Assembly: GCA_032433595.1 (NCBI GenBank)
Contig: JASWJB010000098.1
Span: 62,001 to 126,000, forward strand
DNA length: 64,000 bases
Reading direction: 5' to 3'
DNA from: Conoideocrella luteorostrata
Lineage: Eukaryota; Ascomycota; Sordariomycetes; Hypocreales; Clavicipitaceae
Program-made: the position numbers and the translations under genes
Notes under the pieces: model-generated
Seen by the model: the letters and a program-made list of their open reading frames with translations, nothing else
Told to the model about the DNA's origin: nothing
The model's database searches: none
Shown: piece after piece, positions 11,080 through 20,949 of the stretch
Layout of the letters: every line of letters starts with the position of its first letter
Position numbering within the stretch: position 1 is the stretch's first letter

Positions 11080-11368
11080 AGTACCTATCAAACGCTATTT
11101 GTGTTATTTAACGTACTACGGGCCTCCAAATTGGCCTCAGTGTCGCTGGTTTTATACGGATTAAAGCACAAATGCTTTCTGCTTTCTACTAGCAGCTCCC
11201 TCAAGAATAAACTAAAGGAGCTTTATGAATACTGACTTTAGCCGACGAATATTTGTAAGCATCTTGGCCTTTCTGTGTTGTGTTTAAGAAATGCATGTAT
11301 TTCTAATTAGCCCAATCTAGTCCTGTTCTTGAAATAGAAGCTTTTTCTAAAAACTCGGGATTATAGCG

Positions 11369-12579
11369 TTGCACAGAATGATACGTTTCCTGTGGTGCTG
11401 CGTTGCTATTCTCTTGGCTTTTAGCCAAGTTTTGGACGCAATTGAGAATGAGGTAATACCTTCTGATGATAGTCTTCAAATTCGGCTTGACTATGAATTA
11501 TATAAACAGAAACCTATTCTCTTTTCGAGTCGCCTTACGCTTACAGAAGAGCCAAAAATCTCAGACAGTCAACTGAAGACGCTCGCAGTAGATGCGTATA
11601 AGGAGATGGAAGTAATGACAGAGAAATATAACTTTGGAGGTGCAAAGCGGCCAAGTACTATGACTACCCTTGTTGTGGGTAAAGAAATCATCTTTGCTTC
11701 CTCGGTGAAGAAAGGGGATACAATTGAGCTGGGCCCAGAGACAACTGAGCACCTAGCTAACTGCGGCGAGGGCATCCATAAGAATAAAGGGAGGTGTGGT
11801 GAGGTGATGACCTTTGATGACTACTATAGGAGCAATGTCGATGGCAAGAAATTAGATAAAAGCAGTAACGCTCGAATCGTCGCAATAACGAAACACAAGA
11901 AAGCCAACACAGACAGCAGCGAGTACGCAATTCTTGACCCTTGTGGAGATGAGGTATGTACATCTTTAATTCTAAAGATGATTAGGATAAAGATTAACAA
12001 AAAAGGTAGACCAATTGGGGCTGTAATAGATTGGTTAAGGACCTTAATGTACTGACCGATCAGAAGATCTCTGAAGACCAGGAGACAACGCCGTTTAACT
12101 GGAGGCAGCTGAAGAAGGAAGGAAACCTTAAAATCGCGCAGTCACCCGCTGCGGCTAATGATGGATCTGTGACAACGAATCAAGGCAACACTAACGAAAA
12201 TCTGCCACCGAAGAATCGATTAAAGCTGAATAAAAAACCCAGCACATCCATCGAGGAACAGAAACCTAAGGATAAGCTCGACTCTGACAGCAATAAGCCG
12301 CCGCCCAAGAATCCGTGGAATCTAAGTGTAAAGCCAAGCACATCCGCCGAAGAACAGAAATCTAAGGACAAGCTCAACGCTGGTAGCAACGAGCCGCCGC
12401 CCAAGAATCCGTGGAATCCAAATGCAAAGCCGGTTAAGCCCTTCTCTCAGGATCATGGGACCGCGGGCCATTCTAACCCAGACGACGACAACGATAACAA
12501 TTCAGACGGCGCTGGAAAGAGCTTGAAAAAGCCAAAGAACCATGGAACTAGAACAAGACGCCGTAGCCTTCAGGGATAG
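11369..12579 (+). CDS. secreted protein with deaminase-like motifs and a repetitive Pro/Lys tail (putative toxin-like orphan)
   Basis: The model has exons 11369..11953 and 12010..12579 (384 aa). The 56-nt intron has a GTATGT donor, a TTAAC branch-like site and a TAG acceptor. Residues 1-24 form a signal peptide. The first exon holds a CGE triplet in GRCGEVMTF and ends just after a Pro-Cys pair (LDPCGDE); another Cys follows soon after the splice site. A (C/H)xE motif followed by PC...C is the zinc signature of cytidine-deaminase-fold proteins, including toxin-type deaminases; the spacing here is wider than the common PCxxC, so the call is tentative. Residues ~235-325 carry two full copies and a partial third of a ~33-residue Lys/Pro/Ser-rich repeat containing KPST(S)xEEQK and PPPKNPWN. 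The tail ends in RTRRR, like a dibasic processing site. No known partner or immunity gene is visible. Confidence 0.5.
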
Positions 12580-12607
12580 AGTACGCCCGCCCTAATCAAC
12601 CATTATC

Positions 12608-12840
12608 TGTTGGAATTATGCAGCTTCTAGGTGCTGGATTACGCGGTCCCTAGATCTGAGTCAGACGTGCCGGTCAGAGTCAGGAAGGACGTGCATCAGG
12701 ACGAATGAAAAGGGGGATTAGAGAGCTACAACTAATAGGATTCTGAAAGATCTGTCTGAGGAGGAATTCTGCATCTATTTATCATCATCAGCACTACCAT
12801 CAATATACATGAATCTGATGCTTTCCTATTATTTTCAACA
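12608..12840. mobile_element. probable solo LTR (Ty1/copia type), 233 bp
   Basis: The segment begins TGTTGGAA and ends TTTTCAACA, giving the TG...CA ends and short inverted termini usual for copia LTRs. The 5 bases outside the left end (TTATC) and the right end (TCATC) differ by one C/T transition, consistent with a decayed target-site duplication. No retrotransposon coding sequence or second LTR is nearby, so this would be a solo LTR left by recombination. It starts 28 bases after the stop codon of the deaminase-like gene. The coding orientation of the parent element is unknown. Confidence 0.55.
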
Positions 12841-15070
12841 TCATCCTTATAGGGCTTGTATCTAGCACAAAATTCGCAACCAAAAGAACCTGCTCTAATT
12901 GCGTAATAATTAGTGTAGTTTATCTGTGACCAAAAATAAACTTGATTCTTTTAGCTGCTATCCATGTCTGCATCGTTTTTTTAATCTCATAGCTCCCCCA
13001 GCCATTTCGCAAACCTGTCGGACTCTCCGTCACGATGCTTAAATGTTTCATATGCTTCGAACAGTTCACCGAGTCAGCGATTTAGATGTCCCCGAATACT
13101 CGGAAACCTCGTTGCCCTACGCATGCAATACTATTCGTGTAACAATAGAGTCGGTAAACAATTTAAGCTTACTCGCTCTTCTTCGCCTTTACAGAAGAAA
13201 GCCCGTTAAGATTAAGACAAAAGGTCTATATTTTACTATTTCTATCCAAGTACTTGACTCCCTCTTCAATAATATGGCATATAACTAGCATAAATAGCTA
13301 TAGAACTCAACTTTTCTACTACTACCAGGTACGAAGAGAGGCTTTAGAAATTTCTCGTTAACGCTAGTGATGCGAATGTTGCCTGTGGTCGCCAGGGAGA
13401 TGTTGCTGCGCATTCAAGTTGCAAATTTACGCAGTCAGTTGGGATATCACAGCAGTATGCAGCAATCATGTCTTAAAATTGTTTAATTTCATGGCTGCCC
13501 AAGAGTCATTTACTCAGAAATCAAAGTGCAACATCAGGTACTTGATCAGCAACGCACTACCTGTGGTTTTTGTTCAAACATGATTATGTTTGGCTATATG
13601 CGCCCGGCAGATTTTGAGCAGCGTGAGCCGAAGCCCCATTAATCTGTCTTAGTGTACGGAGTATGGTTGGTAGAGTTGACCCGCCAAGTCGTTATCAAAT
13701 TAACCGACCCATCACGACCCGCACTCAAGCTTGCAGATTTTGGTAGCGGCTACCCTTCGGAGTCGTGCAGCGCTCTCGGTACAGCAACGCTTTCAGCTGG
13801 TGGCGCAATTTTGCCACCAGTCATGGCAAGAAAATCAACAGCCGATCGATTCTACGGCCGGATATAGAGGCACCGCAAGGCAGTTGGTTTTGCGGCTAGC
13901 TCCACGATTCCTCATGGCCCCGTCGTCTATCTGCCCCGTTCCAGGCCCCCTCTTTGTCCCGGTGAGGAAAAAATTACCCTGGCGACGACACACACGCTGT
14001 CGATCCCATCGACGGGCAACGATGCTTCCCTCTGGTCTTGGGGATTTGGAGAAACGTCCATGTTACCTTACCCAAGTCCAGGGGCAGCCACGCAGGAGGC
14101 ATTGCTCCCCCGATCGCCGCTCACGGTACAGAATGGGACAAGCAGAAACGCCCCATCACGTGGGATTTCTGCCATTGCCCTGCTTGGTGGCGCATAATTA
14201 CTGCAACGCCACACTGCATCCCTACGCAACACGGCAGGCTGCTTAGGCCGCTGTAGAGAAATACCGCAACTTGGGAGGAGGATGAGAGCGGCATAATATC
14301 CATTCCAACACGACGCCAACTTGGTTGAAAAAGAACAATACGGGCCACATTCCATTACATTACGGAGTATCTATCAGAGCATATAGCTTTTGCTGCCGTA
14401 GAACTACATACAAATGCGACGGCTGATTGCCACTGCAATGCACAGCACAAATGTGGCGCGACGGTCCAGACCAGTTCTGCCATTCTTCCCCTGACTGCTT
14501 GTCCACGTTGAGCCGTTGCACATCCTGGGGAAGTGATTCTGGTAGAGACCAGGAGGCTTGGGTTAGGCTTTGGGGTTAGGCTTTGGGGTTCCTAGACAAT
14601 TGACTCGTGCCTGCGGCATCCGTGCTCGCGCCACGCATTAGTTTCTTCGCTAGGCCGGGGCGACCATGGTTCTGGGCAGTCGCTGCACAATACTTGCCTT
14701 GTGATGCTCTGCCAGTTCTCCCGGACAGCATTTTTGCAATGGAGGGGGGGGGGCAAATTTTGTGGCTTGACTGTGCGTCGTTTTGTGCGGCTGTTGATAT
14801 TAGGTCTGCCCGCACTGACTTCGTCGGCTCCGCGATGCTGCCTCCAAAATTCCTGACAGCTTAACTGGGGGGGTTCTGGAGCTTGAAGCTCCATCAGGCT
14901 CGTCGTGGTGAGAAGGTCGCGCGTCTAAAGAACTAAGGGTCGGTCCATGGCATTTCTCGCCTTTATCTGCACAACAACCTCCCCCCCGTCTGTTTTCTCT
15001 ACTTTGGACAACAGACAATGTTCGCGCTGCCATTGTTGGATATCCACGTTTGGTGCCCAACTTCACAAAC
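12841..15070. other. intergenic
   Basis: No supported gene. Short frames at 13043-13288 and 13652-13867 look like chance. Contents: two copies of the 9-mer TACGGAGTA (13655 and 14361), a 13-bp unit GGTTAGGCTTTGG repeated twice plus four bases (14561-14590), and a G run near 14743. The part before about 13.6 kb is AT-rich; base composition becomes more balanced after that, which may mark the edge of the accessory island. Confidence 0.55.
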
Positions 15071-16562
15071 ATGCGCGGCGGTCTCCTGGCCAGATGTCTG
15101 GTAGTTTTACTGCCTCTTGGGTGCTTTGCTAGCCAAGGCCAAGGCCCTCCAGAAACCGGCTTGGAATCCCCAGCGGCAGTCTTGGAACGGCTTCCGCCAT
15201 GCTCTGTGAGTCTTATTTTCGCCCTGGCAGCAGATCAAAGGATGCACCACCGTCCAAAGTATCTACGTGTTTGAGCTGACAGTAACAACACAATGTAGGC
15301 CGCTTGTTTAACATCTGCCGTTTTGCACTCGACTTGCGCACCGACCGACGCCGCTTGCATCTGCGCCGACGAGCAAATACAAGTGTCCAGCACCTCTTGC
15401 ATCCAAGCATCCTGTTCCCTGAAGGATGCACTCTGTACGATCTCACCACATATGACAACTATCTGCAGTGACTCCCATCGTACTAATCGATAGCGACATG
15501 ACATAGCAACCAAGAACACTACATCGACGGCTTGCAATGCGCCGATCCGGGATAAAACTGCTATATACACCACACTGTCAATAACGCTAGGCGTAACCAC
15601 CATCACTATCGTTCTTATGCGCATCATCTTCAAGCAGTTCTTCAGTGCAGCGCAGGCTTTAGCGATCGACGACAAAGTTATCCTCGGCACGGCGGCCGTT
15701 CGAGTCGCTTGCACGGTGCTCAATGTCGAAGGCCTGTCAAACCACGGGCTGGGCAAAGACGTCTGGACCCTGCCGCCAGAGGAAATTACATTGTTCGTCC
15801 GCTACTTCTTTGTGATGGAATTTTTTTACTTTGCAGAAGTATGCCTTATAAAGCTCAGCTTGACACTCTTCTATCTCAACATCTTTCCGGGGAAAGTAAT
15901 TCGTCGCCTGCGGTGGGGAACGGCCATCTTCAACGTCTTGTACGGAATTGCGTTTTGTGCCACGGCCATTTTCCAATGCACCCCTGTCAGCTATTACTGG
16001 ACGCAATACTTCGGGACTTCGCCTGGTCGATGCGTCAACATCAACTCTTTTGGCTGGGTCAACGCCGCCATCAGTATTGCCGTAGATGTCTGGATGATTG
16101 CCATCCCTCTCAATCAAGTCCGAAAGCTCAAACTCCAATGGAACAAGAAGATTGGTGTCATTATAATGTTCTTGACTGGTACTTTGTAAGTCTCTACAAG
16201 CTGTTTCGCCTACCGTGCCTACAAGGCTAATATATTGATCCAATAGCGTAACCGTTGTTTCTGCGTTGCGGCTCCAATCACTCATCTACTTCGGCAACTC
16301 AACTAACCCTACGTGGTACCTATGGCCAGTTGCATACTGGTCCACTATTGAAGTCAACGTTGGAATGATATGCACCTGTCTGCCTGCCATGCGCCTGATC
16401 CTACTGCGCCTGTTCCCGCAATACTTCAGTACTGGGACAACACACCAAAATTCATCTTACGGTGGCTATGGGAGAAGCCAGAGCCACATAAACACGAAGC
16501 TATCCGAGTACAAACATAATGATCAGAGTTCAGAAGTGGAGTTAACAGGAAACAGCTGCTAG
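15071..16562 (+). CDS. CFEM-domain PTH11-type seven-helix receptor (fungal rhodopsin-like domain)
   Basis: The model joins 15071..15205, 15299..15434, 15507..16185 and 16247..16562, giving 421 aa. The introns (93, 72 and 61 nt) have GTGAGT, GTACGA and GTAAGT donors; CTGAC and TACTAAT branch-like sites precede the first two acceptors. Exon 1 has a signal peptide (LARCLVVLLPLGCFASQ). Exons 1-2 encode a CFEM module with LPPC, AAC, STC, AACIC, TSC and ASC cysteines, eight in all counting TAC in exon 3. After it comes NAPIRDKT, the usual link to the membrane part in these receptors. Exons 3-4 carry about seven hydrophobic helices with conserved FQCTP and SALRL. Such receptors sit in the plasma membrane and in plant and insect pathogens sense surfaces or host cues. 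The short tail is Ser/Asn-rich. The nearest gene is the convergent nucleoside hydrolase. Confidence 0.88.
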
Positions 16563-17230
16563 GATCGCATGAACAAGCCATGATAGTTTAGTTTTTGCTC
16601 CACACCACTGACGGTGCTAATAATACGTTTTCGAGTCAGGATTGAACCTATTCGAGCACAACACAGCTGCAAGCTTCATTACGTGGTACATGTAACAATG
16701 ACTGTAGAGCTAAAAACAGCTGCGATTGTCAGCTAATAGTCACCTCCAAATCCCCGGCAGCGGACATAGTTTCATGACACTTGAGGTCGATCTGAACCAC
16801 ATTCGCTTGTCACTAGCCAAACATCATTGCGAGTTGTTTGGATCTGCTGTATGGCTATGTCAAACTAACTATATCCTATGAGATATCTCTTTCTGGGAGG
16901 AAATTTTTGAAAGTATATAACCAAGTCCATACCTTCAGCAGACATAACCTCAGGAGAAGAAAATCGCGAAACTGAGGAACGTGAGACAAAAAAAAAAAAG
17001 AGACACCGCCAGATGAGATCGATTTGAGCGGGGTGAAGACCAATGCAGGATTACATTATAACTGGCTAGCAGCAAAACCAATAAATGAAGCCCTTTTCCC
17101 CAGATGTTTGGGTGCGCCTTGGTAGACAACATTCAACCTGTCAGGCTTACTATTGTCCGGTGAAACTTAGATTGGAAGCGTAAAAGAAGGTCAAAAACGT
17201 TTCCCAGTGAGACTGAGGTCATGCATCCAT
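16563..17230. other. convergent intergenic
   Basis: Lies between the 3' ends of the receptor gene and the nucleoside hydrolase gene. It contains an A12-type run near 16988 and no supported gene; it should hold both 3' untranslated regions. Confidence 0.6.
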
Positions 17231-18478
17231 TTAGGCTGCATTATTAATAAGTCTATATTGCGGAAAGCTATCAATAGCCGATGCAGAGGTAGCAGCTCCC
17301 TTGAGATAGAGCTGATCGAGAAGAGCACCAGCAAGTGGAGGAGATATTTTCAGCTTCAGATAATGATGAATGCCGTCCGCCTTTTTCCCCAGCTGCCATA
17401 CATTCGTACCGTTGGGATACACAAGGTTATAACCACATTTATTTCCGTAAGCGAAAATATCTCCTAGACCATAAATAGCGTAGAGCATAGTGAGCGGGTC
17501 CCACGACTCTCTGGAATTGTTATACCCACTTTGAAGACCTCATTAGTGATTGTACGAAACCTATGGTAAAGATGGTGTAGAAACTGACCTGTACCATCGG
17601 TATGCCGCTTTTACCGGATCGTTTGCTGGGCCCCTTGTCGTAAGCTCTGCTCCGGAGAACACATTCTTGCCCATCTCAAATCCAGAGAAGGTGATGCGTC
17701 CGGGCCAGGTAGCCACAACATGAGCAGCTGCTGATATGTTGTATCCAAAAAAGTTGAACTCATACCCCGAAGGATATTCTCCGCCCATGATGACGAGTTC
17801 AGAGACCTTTGATGCCACCAAGTCTCTCCCGCAAAGTGGGGAGTATGAATCAGGCGCGGATGAAAGGAGATCGGATAGCTGGCAGGCGGACATATGGATT
17901 AGTTCTACTCAGCCGAAGTCTTCTTTGATGGAAAGACACTTACATTATCCAGGAATCCGATGCTAACCACCGTTACTGTGTGGTTATCTACTTTCGCCAG
18001 AAGGTGGCGATACAACGCTACCGGATCCCACGTAGAGCTTACATCCTTCCAGGGGAGGGAAGCATATTTACTCCAGTTATATGCAATCTTGCTTGCATAT
18101 TCTCCGCACTGATATGCGTAGCTGTCAAAGAATGTGGCGTTTGTGAAGGGTCGCTTCAGGCCAATTGGTGTCCGAGAGTGGTTGTAGTATCCGAGAAGAC
18201 TTGAAGCTGCCAAAGCTGTGTATATCGATGGATAGTTCACATTTAGTCCAAGTAAGTCGACTTCAGGATGAGTGCAGGCCAAAAGAAGGGCCCCCGCGTC
18301 GCTAGAGGAGAGATTGTGTTGTGTGAGCCACAGAAACCCCTGGTTAGAAACTTGCTGCTTACTCCACGTCACTGAACAGATCTGTGTCAATGATCAGTTT
18401 CTTCCTTGCTGAGGCGCAATCAACGGTCGACGACACCGCCAAGTAGAAAGTAATTGCACAGGCCCGTAGCAACTTCAT
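17231..18478 (-). CDS. secreted inosine/uridine-preferring nucleoside hydrolase
   Basis: Hydrolyses the N-glycosidic bond of nucleosides to ribose and free base. The model joins 18478..18363, 18301..17944, 17878..17589 and 17528..17231, giving 353 aa. The introns are 61, 65 and 60 nt (GTAAGC, GTAAGT and GTCAGT donors; CTAAC or CTAAT branch-like sites). Removing the first creates the family hallmark at residues 31-41, DTDLFSDVDDA, whose aspartates bind Ca2+ and ribose; one of those Asp codons spans the splice. Other family landmarks are VVSIGFLDN, ELVIMGGEYPSG, EFNFF and WDPLTMLYA near the end. The first ~22 residues form a signal peptide, so the enzyme is probably secreted for purine/pyrimidine scavenging. 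Several N-glycosylation sequons are present. It is convergent with the receptor gene. Confidence 0.9.
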
Positions 18479-18903
18479 TCTCTACAATTCAAGCGCAGGC
18501 ATTACAAAAAAATATTATTTCTGAAAATACCACCCACCCTGGACAATGCCGCGATGTACCATGCGGGAGGGGAAGGGGAGCTGCGTGGGATGGTCGGAGC
18601 CGATGCGACAAAGAGTTGGGGAGATTTGTGGATTCTGACGTCATGCAAGGCCAATCTTAAAGGTTTCACAGAGTAGCTATTGGACCTACTTCTGATTATT
18701 ATCCTGCCAGAGCTGGAGGAATTGTTTCATACTGATCTACGACCAGACATTTGAGTGAGATGCAACAAGGTGTTGATAGTTTTTTTTTTACTCTGTGCTA
18801 TGTTACCTCTTGTTTGCTAATGAGTGAGAGTATCCACAGAATCCTTGATGCCACCACCATAAAACCCCCGACCGCACGCCGGCGCTACTCCAGCGACCCG
18901 ACA
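18479..18903. other. intergenic
   Basis: Promoter side of the nucleoside hydrolase gene and 3' side of the first HsbA-like gene. It holds a T10 run near 18780 and no supported gene. Confidence 0.6.
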
Positions 18904-19434
18904 CTACTTGCAGTTTGCAGCAGAGAATGAATCCTTGGCATCTGCAAGAACATCGAGGATGCCCTGGGCGACCTTTGTGGCGACGGATTGGGCAATTTGA
19001 GGAACCTTGCTGACAGTTGTCTTGACAAGCTGCTGGCTGTCGCCATTGATGGTCTCAATCTGCTGTGCGAAAACACCGCATAAGCCAGCCTTGACAATAT
19101 TAGCCTTCTGTCCCTTCAGATCTCCCACAAGGGTTTTCGCATGTGCCTCGACAGACTGAACAGGCTTGATGATTTTGATGGACTCGATGAGGGTGAGCGG
19201 AGTTGACGAGGAGACAGCAGTTGTGCCGCCGGTGATGGCCGCAATCAACTTGTTGGATGCATCGAGGAGGCCCCCGAGGTTGCCGCAGCACGACTTGACG
19301 GCAGTGTCGAGGTTGTCAATGCCAGCCTGGACGCCGGACAGGACATCAGTCACGGCTTTTTGGTCGCGGGGCACCACAAGGCCCTGGGCCAAAGACGCCA
19401 CGGTGAGCAGGGTGATGGAGGCGGTGAACTTCAT
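18904..19434 (-). CDS. HsbA-like hydrophobic surface-binding / cell-wall protein (copy 1)
   Basis: A 176-aa secreted protein. It starts at MKFTASITLLTVASLAQG, a clean signal peptide; the frame runs further upstream without support. The mature chain is an all-helical, Ala/Val/Leu-rich repeat of heptad-like segments with the opening QKAVTDVLSGVQAGIDNLD and a CC pair. This is typical of the HsbA/cell-wall galactomannoprotein family. In Aspergillus oryzae HsbA binds hydrophobic surfaces and recruits a cutinase; that role is inferred here from the family only. Single exon. It is divergent from a second member at 20434, with a 1-kb shared upstream region, which suggests local duplication and possible co-regulation. 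Confidence 0.85.
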   Translation of the reverse strand: MKFTASITLLTVASLAQGLVVPRDQKAVTDVLSGVQAGIDNLDTAVKSCCGNLGGLLDASNKLIAAITGGTTAVSSSTPLTLIESIKIIKPVQSVEAHAKTLVGDLKGQKANIVKAGLCGVFAQQIETINGDSQQLVKTTVSKVPQIAQSVATKVAQGILDVLADAKDSFSAANCK

Positions 19435-20433
19435 GTTTGCGCAGGGTGCAAAGACAAGTATATCAACTAGTTGTGGTGTACGGGTGGTGGTGCGCGGGTG
19501 GTGCGAGAAGGCTGATAATGATCCTGCGATGGTGAGGCAATATGCAGCGCGTAGTTTTGCAGGTCTGGTCAATATATATGAATTACTGCAATACGGCTCA
19601 TTGACCTTTTTCCGAGCCTGCAATGCCGGCTTCGCGTACCACCCCTGCAGGGTCGACGCCCGCGCTCCGTGTCTCACTCCCCCGGTTCTAGTCTGCGGTA
19701 GTTCGTGCATGCACACATGTGCTTAATATCGCACATGTGCCGTCTCAACTTTTGCGTGCAGATCCATGTGTCAAGATTCGGATGGCGTCCGTCAACACAT
19801 GCCCCCATGCCCATGCTGTCACCGTCCAGGCGCATGCGCTAGGCCGGATCTGGAGTGACATTTACAGCTGATCGGGCTTATTTTGGCAGTTCATTTATCT
19901 ACCCCGGGCTTTCATCCCAACTGGTGGGTACCAGAGTTCAGGTTAGCATGTACCGCTGCTGTGTGTCTCACTCCTCATCCAGCCACGGAGCCACGGAACC
20001 CGTGCACCTTCATGAAATCTTTTGCGAATCGCCCTGGCTAGCATGCTGAGAATCACGTTGCGAAACAGCCGGAATGGTCATGGCCGAGGCAAGCGACCGC
20101 AATGCACGTGTATGCAGCATTTGCGAAGAGCACCTGGCAAGATATCTCGTCACCTACCTACTTCGGTACCCTTGTCAATGGGACTACGCGATGGTGTACG
20201 CTCCATGTACTACGGAGCAGCTGGAGCGGCATATGTCATGCGCAAGCGACAGGAGTGAAATGCACGAGTCGGGGCGGTATCGCCATTATAAAGGCCCTTT
20301 CTTCCTGTTTTAATCTAACAGCCCGATGCTTGGTGGCAATTGTTTCTTTCCGCAGCAATTCTTTCCTCCATCAGAAGTTCCCACATCTCACACTTACTTA
20401 ATTCAAGTCAAGCACTAAGTGTTCGTCCACACC
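19435..20433. promoter_or_regulatory. shared divergent upstream region of two HsbA-like genes
   Basis: A 1-kb region separates the two start codons. Plus-strand TATAAAGG at 20287-20294 is a good TATA box for the rightward gene (ATG at 20434). On the left a TATATA-containing stretch near 19570-19576 may serve the leftward gene. No other gene is supported. Specific activator sites cannot be assigned by eye. Confidence 0.5.
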
Positions 20434-20949
20434 ATGCTCGTCAAGTCTGTTTTGGGAGCGGCTGTTTTCGCCGCCACTGCCCTGGCGGACCTCACCAGCG
20501 TGAACAATGCCCTTATCAAGATCAACAAAGATATTGGCTCCCTCAACACCACTATCAACGGCTGGGATGGTCAACTGTTCAGCGCCATCCCCATTCTCGC
20601 ACAATCATGGGGTCTGGAGGGAACTATCAAGAGCGGCACCAAGACCGCCGACTCTTCCGGTCCTCTAAACTTCGACGAGACGCTCGTTATTGCCGATTCC
20701 ACAGCAGATGTTGCTATCAGCGCACACTCAATTCTTGCCAATATGGTGGCCACTAAGCCCAAGTTCGATAAGATCATTGTTGGCACTCCCTTTGCCCTGG
20801 GCATCTTGAAGAACCTTCGAAACGAGACCGCAGCCCTGGCTACTTCTATCATTTCAAAGGTGCCTGCTGAGCTGCAGCCAATTGCCAAGGAGCTCGTTGG
20901 CGGCATTGATGCCGATTTCGCTGCCGCCGTCAAGACCTACGGAGGTTAG
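20434..20949 (+). CDS. HsbA-like hydrophobic surface-binding / cell-wall protein (copy 2)
   Basis: A 171-aa secreted protein starting MLVKSVLGAAVFAATALA, a signal peptide cut near residue 18. The mature part matches the HsbA-like plan: LTSVNNALIKINKDIGSLN at the N-terminus, regularly spaced hydrophobic residues in long helices, and a helical C-terminus (ELQPIAKELVGGIDADF). Unlike copy 1 it has no cysteine in the mature chain, so the pair has diverged and may bind different surfaces. Single exon, with a TATA box ~140 bases upstream of the ATG. Together with copy 1 and the CFEM receptor nearby, it makes this region look specialised for contact with surfaces; that link is inference. Confidence 0.82.
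   Translation: MLVKSVLGAAVFAATALADLTSVNNALIKINKDIGSLNTTINGWDGQLFSAIPILAQSWGLEGTIKSGTKTADSSGPLNFDETLVIADSTADVAISAHSILANMVATKPKFDKIIVGTPFALGILKNLRNETAALATSIISKVPAELQPIAKELVGGIDADFAAAVKTYGG

Larger units (their letters stand above)
9541..11368. other. AT-rich intergenic island with repeats
   Basis: The stretch separates two divergently oriented secreted-protein genes. It contains three 55-bp tandem repeats, a diverged 95-bp-spaced duplication and an AT microsatellite, listed separately, and one weak 50-codon frame. By eye it is clearly richer in A and T than the housekeeping part of the window, as expected for repeat-derived DNA degraded by mutation. I see no further gene. Confidence 0.6.

Noticed and set aside
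13652..13867. Frame containing KLADFG, like a protein-kinase DFG motif
   Set aside because: No HRD loop, glycine loop or neighbouring kinase exon; the match is too short to mean anything.
14561..14590. GGTTAGGCTTTGG repeats resembling telomere DNA (TTAGGG)
   Set aside because: Only two 13-bp copies plus four bases, not the telomere unit; genes lie on both sides.
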